Below are positions 31,722 to 44,756 of a stretch of DNA of 64,000 bases, piece by piece; positions within the stretch are counted from its first letter, which is position 1; the number at the start of each line of letters is the position of its first letter. The position numbers and the translations under genes were made by a program. The stretch covers positions 45,812,390 to 45,876,389 of the forward strand of contig NC_083571.1 of assembly GCF_027579695.1 (NCBI RefSeq). Reading direction: 5' to 3'. The DNA comes from Neoarius graeffei. Lineage: Eukaryota > Chordata > Actinopteri > Siluriformes > Ariidae. Below the pieces are notes generated by a model. That model had not been told where the DNA came from, made no database searches, and worked only from the letters and a program-made list of their open reading frames with translations.

Positions 31722-33325
31722 TGGGGCAAAAAAGTATTTAGTCAGCCACCAATTGTGCAAGTTCTCCCACTTAAAAAGATGAGAGGCCTGTAATTTTCAT
31801 CATAGGTACACTTCAACTATGAGAGACAGAATGGGGGGAAAGAATCCAGGAAATCACATTGTAGGATTTTTAATGAATTAATTGGTAAATTCCTCGGTAA
31901 AATAAGTATTTGGTCACCTCCAAACAAGCAAGATTTCTGGCTCTCACAGACCTGTAACTTCTTCTTTAAGAGGCTCCTCTGTCCTCCACTCGTTACCTGT
32001 ATTAATGGCACCTGTTTGAACTGGTTATCAGAATAAAAGACACCTGTCCACAACCTCAAACAGTCACACTCCAAACTCCACTATGGCCAAGACCAAAGAG
32101 CTGTCAAAGGACACCAGAAACAAAATTGTAGACCTGCACCAGGCTGGGAAGACTGAATCTGCAATAGGTAAGCAGCTTGGTGTGAAGAAATCAACTGTGG
32201 GAGCAATTATTAGAAAATGGAAGACATACAAGATCACTGATAATCTCCCTCCATCTGGGGCTCCACACAAGATCTCACCCCGTGGGGTCAAAATGATCAC
32301 AAGAACGGTGAGCAAAAAACCCAGAACCACATGGGGGGACCTAGTGAATGACCTGCAGAGAGCTGTGACCAAAGTAACAAAGGCTACCATCAGTAACACA
32401 CTACGCCGCCAGGGACTCAAATCCTGCAGTGCCAGACGTGTCCCCCTGCTTAAGCCAGTACATGTCCAGGCCCGTCTGAAGTTTGCTAGAGAGCATTTGG
32501 ATGATCCAGAAGAGGATTGGGAGAATGTCATATGGTCAGATGAAAGCAAAATAGAACTTTTTTGGTAAAAAACTCAACTTGTCGTATTTGGAGGAGGAAG
32601 AATGCTGAGTTGCATCCAAAGAACACCATACCTACTGTGAAGCATGGGGGTGGAAACATCATGCTTTGGGGCTGTTTTTCTGCAAAGGGACCAGGACAAT
32701 TGATCCGTGTAAAGGAAAGAATGAATGGGGCCATGTATCGTGAGATTTTGAGTGAAAACCTCCTTCCATCAGCAAGGGCATTGAAGATGAAACGTGGCTG
32801 GGTCTTTCAGCATGACAATGATCCCAAACACACCACCCGGGCAACGAAGGAGTGGCTTCGTAAGAAGCATTTCAAGGTCCTGGAGTGGCCTAGCCAGTCT
32901 CCAGATCTCAACCCCATAGAAAATCTTTGGAGGGAGTTGAAAGTCCGTGTTGCCCAGCGACAGCCCCAAAACATCACTGCTCTAGAGGAGATCTGCATGG
33001 AGGAATGGGCCAAAATACCAGCAACAGTGTGTGAAAACCTTGTGAAGACTGACAGAAAAAGTTTGACCTCTGTCATTGCCAACAAAGGGTATATAACAAA
33101 GTATTGAGATGAACTTTTGTTATTGACCAAATACTTATTTTCCACCATAATTTGCAAATCAGTTCTTTAAAAATCAGACAATGTGATTTTCTGGATTTTT
33201 TTTTTTCTCATTCTGTCTCTCATAGTTGAAGTGTACCTATGATGAAAATTACAGGCCTCTCTCATCTTTTTAAGTGGAAGAACTTGCACAATTGGTGACT
33301 GACTAAATACTTTTTTGCTCCACTG
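31719..33325 (+). mobile_element. Tc1-like element E, nearly complete
   Basis: A 1607-bp copy flanked by TA. Inverted ends CAGTGGGGCAAAAAAGTATT and its mirror at 33306-33325 extend for roughly 200 bp (GATGAGAGGCCTGTAATTTT recurs inverted near 33260). It encodes one transposase split in two frames. Confidence 0.95.
32083..33107 (+). pseudogene. Tc1-like transposase E, one frameshift
   Basis: Frame 1 (32083-32568) has the N-terminal DNA-binding part ([38 protein letters not shown]) and the first catalytic Asp ([13 protein letters not shown]). Frame 2 (about 32562-33107) carries the rest ([15 protein letters not shown], second Asp in [11 protein letters not shown], Glu in [14 protein letters not shown]). 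Together they are about 341 codons, the usual Tc1 transposase length. The break lies in T and A runs at 32557-32571. The enzyme would bind the long terminal repeats and cut at TA. This copy is inactive as it stands. Confidence 0.93.
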
Positions 33326-33351
33326 TATATATATAAAATGAGAGAGAGAGA

Positions 33352-34940
33352 GCCCTCCACAATTATTGGCACCCCTCGTTAAGATGTGTTCTTAGGCTTC
33401 TAATAAATTCATTTTTTTTAAATAATATAAGACAACAATGCAAAAAAGAGAAAAATCCAACCTTTAATTCAAGTGCATTTATTCAGTGGGGGGAAAAAAA
33501 ATCCCCCATTAGAAATAATTCTTTTACATGAAATCATGTGTGCCACAATTATTGGCACCCTGATGTTAATACTTTGTACAATTCCCTTTTGCCAACAAGA
33601 CAGCACTTAATCTTCTCCTATAACATTTCACAAGATGGGAGAATACAGAGAGAGGGATCCTCGACCATTCCTCTTTGCACAATCTCTCTAAATCGTCCAC
33701 AGTCCTGGATCCTCTCCTATGCACTCTCCTCTTCAGCTCACCCCACAGGTTTTCAATTGGGTTGAGGTCTGAGGACTGAGATGGCCATGGGAGGAGCTTG
33801 ATTTTGTGTCTGGTGAACCATTTTTGTGCAGATCTGGCCACATGTTTAGGGTCATTATCTTGCTGAAAGACCCAGTAACGACCCATCTTCAGCTTTCGGG
33901 CAGAGGCCACCAGATTTTGATTTAAAATGTCCTGATATTTCAAAGAGTTCATGATGCCATGCACCCTAACAAGGTTCCCAGGGCCTTTGGAAGAGAAACA
34001 GGCCCACAGCATCACCGATCCTCCCCCATACTTCACAGTGGGCATGAGGTGCTTTTCCGCATACTCATCTTTTGTGTTACGCCAACAGTGTTTGTTGCCA
34101 AAAAGCTCTATCTTGGTCTCATCTGACCAAAGCACATGGTCCCAGTTGAAGTCCCAGTACTGCTTAGCGAACTCCAGACGTTGACATTTATGCTTGTAAG
34201 TGAGAAAAGGCTTTTTCTGTGCATGCCTCCCAAACAGCTTGTTGGCATGTAGATAGCACCTGATGGTTGTTATGGAGAATTTGTGACCCCAAGATGCTAC
34301 TCTTTGATGCAATTCTCTAACAGTGAGCTTTGGAGAACTTTTTTACTTCTCTTACCATCCTTCTCACTGTGCGTGGTGGCAAGATAAACTTGCATCCTCA
34401 TCCAGGCTTGTTTGCCACTGTTCCAGTTGTTTTAAACTTCTTGATGATTCCTCTGACTGTAGATATGGGCAGGTGTAGGCAAGTGGCTATTTTCTTGTAG
34501 CCATTGCCTGACTTATGAAGGTCGACACACATCTGCCTTACTTGAATGGTGTGTTCTCTTGTCTTTCCCATGTTGAAGAATGAATAAGTGAAATAGGCCT
34601 CTGTGTTGCATCATATTTATACCCCAGGGAAACAGGATGTGATGAATTACTAATTAAAGGTTCCTAGATACTCTGATCAACTTTATAATCTACAGTAGAA
34701 ATGACAGAAATGCTTCAATTGCATTTATTTTCTAGGAATTGTTATGGGTGCCAATAATTGTGGAACAGGTGATTTTATGAAAAATAATTATTTCTTAGTC
34801 AGGGATTTTTTTAGGGTTTTTTTTAATTCACTTGAGTTAAAAGTTACATTTTCTACAATTTTCAGTGTGAGATTATGCTTCTGCAATAAAAATTTTATTT
34901 ATTTTAAGGCTTTTAACACATCTTAACCAGGGGTGCCATA
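33352..34940 (-). mobile_element. Tc1-like element F
   Basis: The left end CCTCCACAATTATTGGCACC is partly mirrored by AACCAGGGGTGCCAT at 34926-34940, where the outermost bases are missing and element G begins. The minus strand encodes a transposase. Confidence 0.88.
33566..34574 (-). pseudogene. Tc1-like transposase F
   Basis: The open part (34312-33566, 248 codons) includes the first Asp (HVLWSDETKIELFG), TVKYGGGSVMLWACFSSKGP, the second Asp (FQQDNDPKHVA) and the Glu ([16 protein letters not shown]). Upstream, the N-terminal part from the ATG near 34572 is recognisable (MGKTREHTIQVRQMCVDLHK) but is broken by an in-frame TGA near 34400 and a frame slip near 34345. All three catalytic acidic residues survive. 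Confidence 0.88.
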
Positions 34941-34943
34941 TAG

Positions 34944-35430
34944 GGTTGTAGTCAGAAGTTTACATCCAAGTACATGAATATCATGTCAGTACTGGGTTTT
35001 CTAAAATCAACACATGGTCAAATTTATACATAGAGTGTCAAAAAATATATATACAGCACACCTAATATTTGGTTAAATATCCCTTAGCGAGTTTCACGTT
35101 GCCATCAACAAGCTTCTTGCAGAATTCTAGTTGGATGTTTGACCATTCTTCTTGGCAGAATTGGTAGAAGGTTGTTGGTTTTCTGGCATGGATCAAATGT
35201 TAATGTACAGTCCACATATTTTCTATAGGGTTGAGGTTAGGACTTTGGAAATGCCATTCCAAAACTTTAATGTTAGCCTGCTTTACCTACAACCAGTTTT
35301 TGTGTGTTTGGGGTCATTGTCTTATTGGAACACCCAATTGTGTCCAAGTTTCAACCCTCTAGCTGATGATTTGAGGTTATGCTGAAGAATTCTGAGGTAG
35401 TCCTCCTTCATTATTCCATCCACTTTGTTT
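34944..35430 (-). mobile_element. Tc1-like element G, fragment
   Basis: GGTTGTAGTCAGAAGTTTAC at the left is a Tc1-type end abutting element F. The antisense carries decayed transposase signatures near 35210-35380 (TCTATAGGGTTGAGGTTAGG, GGGTCATTGTCTTATTGGAA). No right end is visible. Confidence 0.75.
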
Positions 35431-35552
35431 AACCATGCTTAACAGTTGCTTTGCAGTGTTCTTGGGGTTGAATGCCTCACCTGTATCTATAATTTTGACC
35501 CAATGTTGATTTTAAAAACCCATAATAAATTAAAATTTGCATATCAGATTCT

Positions 35553-36045
35553 TCCATCCATCCATCCATCCATCCATCCATCTATCTTCTACTGCTTATC
35601 CAGATCCGGGTCGCAGGGGTAGCAGCCTAAGCAGAGCAGCCCAGACTTTCCTTTCCTCGGCCACCTCCACCAGCTCTTCCGGGGGAATACCGAAGTGTTC
35701 CCAGGCCAGCCGAGAGATGTAATCTCTCCAGCATGTCCTGGGTCTGCCCCGGGGTCTCCTCCCGGTGGGGCATGCCCAGAAAACCTCCCTTGGGAGGTGT
35801 CCAGGGGGCATCCTAACAAGGTGCCCGAACCACCTCAACCGACTTCTTTCGATGTGGAGGAGCAGCAGTTCTACTCCAAGTCTCTCCCGAATGACCAAGC
35901 TTCTCACCCTGTCTCTAAGGGAGAGCCCAGCCACCCTACAGAGAAAACTAATTTCTACTGCTTGTATCTGCGATCTCATTCTTTTGGTCACTACCCATAG
36001 CTCATGACCATAGGTGAGAGTGGGAACATAGATGGACCAGTAAAA
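35553..36045 (-). mobile_element. LINE 3' end with pol C-terminus
   Basis: The minus-strand frame 35991-35596 encodes the C-terminal tail typical of fish non-LTR retrotransposons (RLRWFGHLVRMPPGHLPREV, GRRPRGRPRTCWRDYISRLA). The (GGATGGAT)n 3' tail, seen as CCATCCATCCATCC, is at 35553-35582. It is 5'-truncated, as LINEs usually are. The family is not certain. Confidence 0.82.
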
Positions 36046-36179
36046 GTAGATGGACCATCAGATTTTTGTTTTTTTTTCTATTAAAGATGTATGTTGTACA
36101 ATCATTCTTCCTCAGAAAAAGAACGGTTCAAATAAATTACTGAAAGTCCAATATTGTCATGACATTCATGTCTACGCAT

Positions 36180-36562
36180 ATAAACTTCTCTTGTTATTTG
36201 GTGACAGGAGTGGAACCTGATGTGGTCTTTTGCTGTTGTAGCCCATCCACCTCAAGGTTTGATTTGTTGTGCATTATGAGATGTTTTTCTGCTCACTAGG
36301 GTTGTAAAGAGTGATTATTCAAGTGATTATTGGCTTGTTGTGCATGAAAATCCCAAGAGATCAGCAGTTTCTGAAAGACTTAAACCAGTCCATTTGGTAC
36401 CAACAACCATGTCAAAGTTAAAGTCACAGAAATCACACTTTTCCCCATTCTGATGTTTGATGTGAACATTAACTGAAGTTCTTGACTTGTATCTACTGAT
36501 TAAATAATTGATGAATGTGTAAGTGTACAGAGGGTCTTAATAAAGTGGATGGTGAGTGTACA
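36180..36562 (-). mobile_element. Tc1-like element B, N-terminal half
   Basis: Ends at the right with TCTTAATAAAGTGGATGGTG then AGTGTA, a terminal repeat of this family. The antisense shows the decayed N-terminal transposase region (TGAAAATCCCAAGAGATCAG, CCCCATTCTGATGTTTGATG). Confidence 0.72.
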
Positions 36563-37415
36563 TACAGTATAATGTGATTCAATGTGATTTCTCCAGTTGC
36601 ATATGTAAATGACAAATGATGCAGTAATGTTTGACCCTTCTCTTGAAGGGTACCAATGCTTTTGGAGTTAACTGTACCAGGCCCTATTTTGCTATCCTAC
36701 TCACTTCCACTTGAATGGAAAAAGGCAGATAATAATACAATCCAAGCAGACCCATTATACCCCTCACCCCACCCAGACTGCTTAATAACAACTGAATGTG
36801 AGCAAAGTATGCTTTACAAGGCAGAGCTTGCTCATTCTGTTTGCTCCGACAAGTCAATAAAACTCACTGGTATGCCGAACATCTTTGGAAGGCAAGATAC
36901 GTGAGAGTGAGGACAAGGGTGGTATTTAATCATGGATAAAAGTGATCCCACTATTACAGTGCCAGGCAGCAGTGCCTGAAAAAATATATGTTATGACTAA
37001 AGTAACTAATGAGTGATTGGAGAAGTGCACCAGTTGTGGCACTGACAGTCTGTCAATCCAGGTTTCAGGTTCAATGCAAAGTGCCCAGGTAAATTACTGG
37101 CATCATTCTTTTTAGGGAAGAACACATTTTGAAAAATGCTGGGCAATTATTCCAAGACACAAGTGACAGGGATACCTAAGTCTACAGGAACTCATAAAAC
37201 CACTCTTGAGCATGAATACTCTTGAATTCTCTCAAGAACCACATAGGAGCAGAAAAGCATCTCAGAACACACATCGAACCTTGAGGTGATAAAAAAGACC
37301 ACAACAAGTTCCATTCCTGTCAGCCGAGAACAGGAATCTGAGTCAGTTGGCACAAACTAACTGAAACTGGACAGTTAAATTGGAAAAAAATGGAAAAATG
37401 ACACCTGGTCTGATG
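36563..37415. other. No gene recognised
   Basis: No supported exon or repeat. Confidence 0.4.
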
Positions 37416-37419
37416 GCTC

Positions 37420-37905
37420 TCAATTTCTGCTATATGAAAATGGTGGGGTCAGAATCTGGGGTCAACGGGATGACTCCATGGACCAAACCAGTCTGAACTG
37501 TGTTTACAGTTCAGGCTTGTGGTGGTGGTGTAAAGCTTTGGGACACTTAATAAAGCATTATTGAATGCTACAGCCTATCTGAATATTGTTGCTGATCGCA
37601 TGCATTTAAGGCCGCAATTCATCCGTATTTTAATGACTACTTCCAGCAGGATAATGTCAAAAAGCAGACTCAAACTGGTTCCAGGAACATAGCGATGAGT
37701 TCAGCGCACTTCAAAGGCCTCCACAGTCACCAGATCTGAATCAAATAGAGCACCTTCGGTATGTGGTAGAATGAGGGATTCACAGCATGAATGTGCAACA
37801 GATTCATCTGCGGCAATGATGTATTGCAATCAGGTCAACATGGACCAGAATCTTGAAGGAATGTTTCCAAAACCTTGTGGGATTCGTGCCACAAAGAATT
37901 GAAGC
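37420..37905 (+). mobile_element. Tc1-like element B, C-terminal half, decayed
   Basis: Plus-strand remnants of the catalytic half (GGGGTCAGAATCTGGGGTCA, TACTTCCAGCAGGATAATGT, CCACAGTCACCAGATCTGAA) match the split copy at 2168-2316 and 15595-16020. No intact frame. Confidence 0.72.
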
Positions 37906-37929
37906 TGTTCTGGGAGAAAAGGTGGTCCG

Positions 37930-40770
37930 CCCAGCTTTTAATACATCTCTAAACATTTTTTCCACAGCAAAGTGCCTCTGAGGCTGTAGGAGGTGAAACT
38001 GCATGATATCTGAAATGGTTGATGATGTGATAGTGTTTGCCAAGACATGTCATTCATTCCAGATAGTTGCAAAGTTCCAAGAGTTCCGAACATCTTAAAC
38101 TGACTAAATTGATTCCTGTCATAGCAACAGCTGGCAATGCAAACAGAGATGTCACTGATATTATGTCTATTGCTGTTGATGTGTCTTACCACTAGAAACA
38201 AGAAATCCTTCATTCATGGTCTAAAAAATGCTCGTCTAATCTTATTATGGTTTCCCTGATGCACAACTGATTGTATCTGTTGCAAGATAATAAACAGCTC
38301 CTACAATGATGCATGAGTAGTGATGAGTGATAAAAACTGATCCGTTAAGACTTGAGATTTCAGTGTAAATTAGTTCTTTTTCCCCATTGGGTTGGCTTGA
38401 CTCAGATGCCACTGGCGTAAGTTCCAGGCACTTAGTGTTCATTATCTGGCTTGTTTTCATCTGCCATTTTATGTACAGTGTAACCAGTATGTCAAGCTAG
38501 CAATGTAATATGGCGTCAGACCACAAGGGAGTACAATCTGGCAACTGACACAACATGGTTTGATAAATAGGCCCTTTACCTCATTTAGTGTGAGTAGAAT
38601 TCAGTGTGTGTTTGTGTGCGTGTGTACGTGTGTGTGTGTGTGTGTGTAGTTGATTGGGTTTCTCTGTGTGCCACTTGTGAATGCAGTCTTAGCCCAAAGC
38701 TAAGTGTGACCTCATCTAATTTTCTTTTCCGGTTTCTGATACTGTCCAATCAGGCTCCAGAGTTTCACCTTTTCTCCTGGGATTTGCTCAGTTAACTCTA
38801 GAAATGCATTCTGAGTTCATTCGTATGTTCACAAATATAATATTTTAGGTAATTTTATTTCAAATGCCAGTGCCAGAATATATGTACTTGAATATTAGTA
38901 AGCAGAAGTTAACCAAGTATTAAATGATAACCAATAAGACAAATATGAAATAAATGCTATGTACTTTCTGCACCAAGCCAATGCCAGTAAACCATGCCTT
39001 TCATACAAAACTAGCCTACATTTTACAAATCAATAAAAACTTAATGGTTCTGAAAAGATTCAGTCCAAACTTGTATGGTAAAACATCAAACTGTAATTTT
39101 GCTTCACTTATCTTAAGCTGATTCTACAAATGGAAAAGTTTCATAGATGATTATTCTCTGTTACTGTTTATTCCTTTTTAAACTATCTCTCCATTTTTTT
39201 TAAATGACATCAGGACAGGAATTAATTAATTCATTAATTAATTTGTAGCATCTACTGTATATGAAAGAATATAAGCAGCTGGCTTGCTGGCTCATCTTAT
39301 CCCACCACTATTTTTGACAAATTTGCATTACACTTCAGATAAGGCTAATTCTATGTTTTTCTTCAGCTCTCACTTCATATCTTATGAAAGAACCAATTAA
39401 ATCTGAAAATGCCTCTACTTCATCGTAATCCTGCACATCAACAGAATGTACTTGGAAAGAGAAAAGTCAAATTTTTGGATATAAATCACTTTCCACATTA
39501 TCCTTGTGGTCTTTTCACCACAGACTGAATAAAACTTGTTATTTCTTCCTGGAGATACTTTGAAAAGATCTTTTTTTTTTTCATATGCTTGCTTAAATAC
39601 TTTTTGTGACTCATCCAACCCCAACCTCTGCTAACTGGGTTTGGTTTGTCCATCTAGGACATAGGTTCTATATCCCATATGAAGAAACCAAGAACAGAGT
39701 GGGTTCTAAGTAGAATCTACTTAGGAAGCTAAGAACGTTTAATCATTCAAAGAACCCTATGAAAAATGTTTATACAGTACCATGTGTTTCATTTTTGTTA
39801 CATAAAGCTTTAACCCTTACTGTGTATTTCTAAAGATCTGAAGACATTCATGTGATAATATACATTTTCTCTTAACCAAGTTCCAGGTTTCAGCATGTAG
39901 TTCTTGGGAATGGATGTGGAAATTAAGGGTGAAATTGACTGAAGACAATCCAGTTGCAAATCAACTGTTGGAGGTATGATTTGACTCCATCATGTCCTTT
40001 GCCTGGACGGTGAAGCCTGCTTCCAGCATATCACTAATTCTTTTGCTTAAATCAACCATTCACTCACAACCATAATTTATGGCCGTGAGAATCTGACCTA
40101 TCTTGGAGAAATAAAGACATGCAGGAGGTGATGCAGAAGAAAAAACTCTTCCTCACTCCTGCAACCCCATGTAGCAGAAGGTAAGTCTCAGAAGAACCAG
40201 AGAAAGCTTGGCCAGCAGTACCAGAGAATGGAGCTGAGATGACAGTGACTGATCACATTGTGAAAAACACAGGAGAGATGGTAAACACACCCTGCATGAC
40301 TGAGTATGAGCTGGCTCAGTTTAACTGTGAAACAGTGTCCTTAGGAGTTGCACCCAACTGAGATTGGCCCTTCCTGATCTTACTGTCTTTGCCATGGCTG
40401 TGAGTAAGATTGCCTGGACCTGACAGATGCCCATGAGTTAGACATAGACTAGTGAAATATTTATCATCCTGACATTGAACAGTGAGATATTTATCATCAA
40501 AACATGACCAAAATCTGTTTCATATCAACAAATCCAAGTGAGTGTTGACTTGCAGTTGGTGTCACACAAAGTGGATAATGGATATGGCCTTGCACTATTT
40601 GAAGAACATTTCTTTTCATGGCTTGTTCTTCTTGTAAAAAGAGAACACTTTTAGCAACTTGCATTATGGATGACGAAAGACTAAAGAAAGCAATTTTTAA
40701 AATCAAACACCAAAATCAACTAGACTGCATTTCCGCAGAGAAAATGCAGTGTGCTTGCTGAGCTGTAGCA
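37930..40770. other. No gene recognised
   Basis: Long, mostly single-copy-looking AT-rich stretch. A TG run lies at about 38603-38648. Short open frames only. A conserved non-coding function cannot be judged from one sequence. Confidence 0.4.
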
Positions 40771-40779
40771 GAACAGCTC

Positions 40780-41340
40780 TCATGCTAGCATGCTAAAAGC
40801 TAGCATGACAACATGCTAATGCCAACATGCTAATGCCAACATGCTAACAACTAGCATGCTAACAGTTAGCATACTAACATGCTAACAGCTAGCATGTTAA
40901 CATATTAATGCTAACATGCTAATAGATAACATGCTAACAGCTAGCATTCTAACATGCTAATGATTAACATGCTATTTGTTAAAATTCTATCACTTTAAGG
41001 CTAATATGCTGACAGCTATCATGCTAACAGCTAACAGGCTAACATGCTAATGGCTAGTATGTTAACTTTTGGCATGCTAACACGCTGCGAGTGACATGCT
41101 AACAGCTAACATGCTAACAGTTAGCATGCTAACATGCTCAGGCGAACTCACTAACAACAAACGTGTGAACTCTGCATGCTACCATGCTAATCCTAACATG
41201 TTAACAGCTCTCATGATAACATGCTAATGGTGAACATGCTAACAACTCGCGAGCTAACAGCATGCATGATATCGTAATGCGTAACATGCTAACAGCTAGC
41301 ACGGTAACACGTGAATGATTATATGGTAATTGCTATCGTG
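40780..41340. repeat. ACATGCTAA-type degenerate tandem repeat
   Basis: About 560 bp built from variants of GCTAACATGCTAACAGCTAG, with ACATGCTAA recurring dozens of times at irregular 10-22-bp spacing. Each unit is close to palindromic (TTAGCATGCTAA-like). Decay increases to the right. Confidence 0.9.
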
Positions 41341-41355
41341 TGTGCGTGTAAGTAT

Positions 41356-42890
41356 TCCTAATAAAGTGGCCATTGAGTTGAAGTTGATTTGCTGTCAAAG
41401 TCTCAAATGAGCAGATCCTTGCCAAATGCATCATCACCTATGGGGGAAGGGAGGAATGACTCAGTCAAGCTTCCATTGATTAGCGGCAAAATGGAGAAAA
41501 AATGGACGGATGAAAGGCAAGACAAAGACGAGTGCAGGTCAGAAGCAATATCATGTGTGTGATGGGTGATTTGGCCTGAGGTGCCGTATGAAGTTTGGTG
41601 GATGCGTGGTGAAGTGTTACTGAGCAAAACTCCATTCATTTGAATGGGGCCAAAAATCAATGGAAGCCTATGGAGGTAAAAAGAGATGCGTGAAAACCAA
41701 GGAAAAGACGAGTGCAGGTCTCAGATGAGGGGATGGATCTGTGCGGGGACTTGGCCTGAGGCATCAAGTGAAGTTTCTTGAAGTTTGGTCACTTGTGGCC
41801 CTTTTCCACTACCCTTTTTCAGCTCACTTCAGCTCACTTCAGCCTGACACGGCTCGCGTTTCAACTACCAAAGAACAGCACGACTTGGCTTGCTTCAGCC
41901 CTGCTTAGCCCCTAAAACTCGCACCGTTTTGGAGTGGGGCTGAAGCGAGCCAAAGCGAGCCGAGTGAGGCTAGGGGCGTGAGCAGACACTCCCCTGTGCA
42001 CTGATTGGTGAGGAGGAGTGTCCTCAGATGCTCACACACGCCCCGCGAGCACGCTGGGATCTGTAAACACCGTAAACCCGGAAGAAGAATAATTACGAAT
42101 TACGAGAATTTCTGAAGCCTTATGCGCCTCGCCTCATCTATACGCTCTTGCCAGTATCTGTTCGCGTTGTCGGTGACAACAAGCCACAGCACCAAGACCA
42201 GCAACACTAACGACTCAATGTTTATTGTTTACTATTCGGGTCGTGAGACTACCGCTTAAAAGCTCACTGATGTCACTGTTTGCGCTGCTTAACGACATCA
42301 CGTGACGTCCACCCACTTTCGCTAACTCCACCCAATGTGTCCACCCACTTCCAGCCAGCACGGTTCAGCGCGGTTGTAGTCGAAATGCAACTCCAACAGC
42401 CCCGCTCAGCTCGACTCAGCACGGCACGGCTCAGCCCGACTCAGCCGTGTTTGTAGTGGAAAAGCGGCATTGGTTAAAAAAATTGATGGAGAGTGAAAGT
42501 TTTTCTCCTGAAACACCATTCATTTTCAATGGGGCCAAAAATTAATGCAAGCCTATGGAGGAAAAAGGGATGAGCAAAAAGAAAGTAAAAATTTAATCGT
42601 CAGAACCGATTGCATGTATGTGTCGGGGGAGTTGGCCTAAAGTATCACATGAGGTTTAGTGCATCTGCGATGGAGCGTGTCCGAGTAGGACGATTCGATT
42701 CATGAGCCCTATTCATTCTCTATGGGAAAAAAACAAAAGAAAAATGACAAGAACAAGAGAATGGGCGCGCTTGATCCAAAAGCTGTATACAAGCACACTA
42801 CACCACTTCGGGCCAGACGTCTCAGAGTTGGAATGGTGTCTATCTCGAACGCCCTAGGAGGAGTAGTGGATCCAAAAAACGTGTCGGAAT
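41356..42890. repeat. Internally repetitive block around MITE M1
   Basis: Outside the MITE the sequence repeats itself loosely: GGGGCCAAAAATCAATGGAA near 41645 and GGGGCCAAAAATTAATGCAA near 42531, each followed by GCCTATGGAGG. ACGAGTGCAGGTC occurs twice, near 41529 and 41708. No gene is recognisable. A Tc1-B-like CCTAATAAAGTGGCCATTGA occurs at 41358. Confidence 0.6.
41796..42469. mobile_element. MITE family M1, copy 2
   Basis: Close match to 16523-17204, in the same orientation, with ends TGGCCCTTTTCCACTACC and AGTGGAAAAGCGGCA. The 3-bp target duplication TTG is at 41793-41795 and 42470-42472. Confidence 0.88.
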
Positions 42891-42892
42891 AA

Positions 42893-43206
42893 AGCCTCGG
42901 TCACAACCGGCCGTACGTGCTCCTACGGCCGGTCTACGTACAAAAAAACGCAAGAAACGCACGGAGGACGCGCGTGAAACGCACGGAGGGCGCGCATGTG
43001 ACGTGCTAATTTTCGAGCCGTAGACTGGCCGCAGAGGTTCTTTGTCATGTCAAACAAACTCTACGGGCGCTTACGTTTTTTTCAGGTTGCAAAAAAAACT
43101 TACGGCCAACGTGCATCTTTCTCCACGAACAAAAAAAACGCAGCGATTTGGGAAACGCCAAAAATTGCACGGCCAAAAAATTGTATGTCCGGTTGTGACC
43201 TAGGCT
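42893..43206. mobile_element. Harbinger-like MITE M4
   Basis: Inverted ends AGCCTCGGTCACAACCGG and CCGGTTGTGACCTAGGCT (one mismatch) with TAA target duplication at 42890-42892 and 43207-43209, as in PIF/Harbinger. The interior is CpG-rich. Confidence 0.9.
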
Positions 43207-43209
43207 TAA

Positions 43210-43774
43210 GGCAGAATAAGTAAACTTAAAAAGAACAATAGTGTGTTTGCCTTTGGCCTTCGGCTGCTGTGTGCTTGAGCAAGCACACTAACTATACTGA
43301 TTAACCTCATGATATAGTTTTATTATTTTTTCATTCTTCATTCATTTCATTTTTCTTTTTTTTGTTTTTTTTATTTGTTTTCGAGATCTCCTTAACTTTC
43401 CTAGTGGGACTCATTTAGTTGTCTCTTATGGATTGTCCTTGACACAGTAACAATAGTATTTAATTGTATATTGCAACATTGATATCTGATGCCAAACATA
43501 TTTGGCTCAGAATTGCCCTTCTATTTTAACTATAAGCCATTTTTTTTAAAGTATTAAGCAAGTATTCACTTGTTTAACCCAGAAACTTACTTACAGTGAA
43601 TCCAAAGCAAGCATTTAGGTTATTTACTGTAGATGATTTCCCTGGTAACTTAGCAGCTAGTTAGATTCCGGTGCAGAAGTTCCATAGCATACAGAGTTCA
43701 GCGTTCTCTTATTTAAGCATTTCATACACCTAATTAATCTCATCAGCTAATGACATGAATACAGCCTCAATAGT
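43210..43774. other. No gene recognised
   Basis: AT-rich sequence, nothing identifiable. Confidence 0.4.
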
Positions 43775-43787
43775 CCAAGTTTGTCAT

Positions 43788-44159
43788 CTCATCTCATTAT
43801 CTCTAGCCACTTTATCCTGTTCTACAGGGTCGCAGGCAAGCTGGAGCCTATCCCAGCTGACTACGGGCGAAAGGCGGGGTACACCCTGGACAAGTCGCCA
43901 GGTCATCACAGGGCTGACACATAGACACAGACAACCATTCACACTCACATTCACACCTACGCTCAATTTAGAGTCACCAGTTAACCTAACCTGCATGTCT
44001 TTGGACTGTGGGGGAAACCGGAGCACCCGGAGGAAACCCACGCGGACACGGGGAGAACATGCAAACTCCGCACAGAAAAGCCCTCGCCGGCCACGGGGCT
44101 CGAACCCGGACCTTCTTGCTGTGAGGCGACAGCGCTAACCACTACACTACCGTGCTGCC
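43788..44159 (-). mobile_element. V-SINE
   Basis: Full-length with target duplication CCAAGTTTGTCAT at 43775-43787 and 44160-44172. Confidence 0.95.
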
Positions 44160-44756
44160 CCAAGTTTGTCATGTTCAAAGGGGGGGGGGGAACATAAACC
44201 TCTCTAGGGTAGTTGCTGGATTCACATCACAAGGGAAACAAAGTAATTCCCACCTTCCAACTGGGGAAAAACTCCTCCAATTGAGAATCACAAGTCACAA
44301 TTTTTGGAGCTTTCTGACAGCCCCAGTTTCTCTCACTAAACCTGAAAGTAAGGCAACTGACTACACAAAATCCCGTGTCTCCAAGGAAAAAAGGTTTAAA
44401 ATTGGAATTACAGTTTATGCTATAATTAATTACAACTAATACATTTTCACCATCTGCTTCAGTTCTATTAAAGTTTAGGAAGGCATTGTGCTAATGTTTA
44501 CCATGAATACAGTGATATGATTAGCTAATATTAGATAACAAAAAACAAACCACTTTTTCTGAGTAAATGTGGGTGCCATGGGAATGCTATCAAGACGAAA
44601 TAACAGGACATTTCATTCTCCATATATATAAATACAACTGCACACACACACACAATCAAAAGTTTGGCCACACCTCCTCATTCATAGTTTTTTCTGTATT
44701 TGGGCTATTTTAAACATTGCAGAACAATACTGAAAGCAACAAAACTATGAAATTAT

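Noticed and set aside
40780..41340. CRISPR-like array
   Set aside because: Eukaryotic window. Units are irregular, degenerate and near-palindromic with no unique spacers of constant length.
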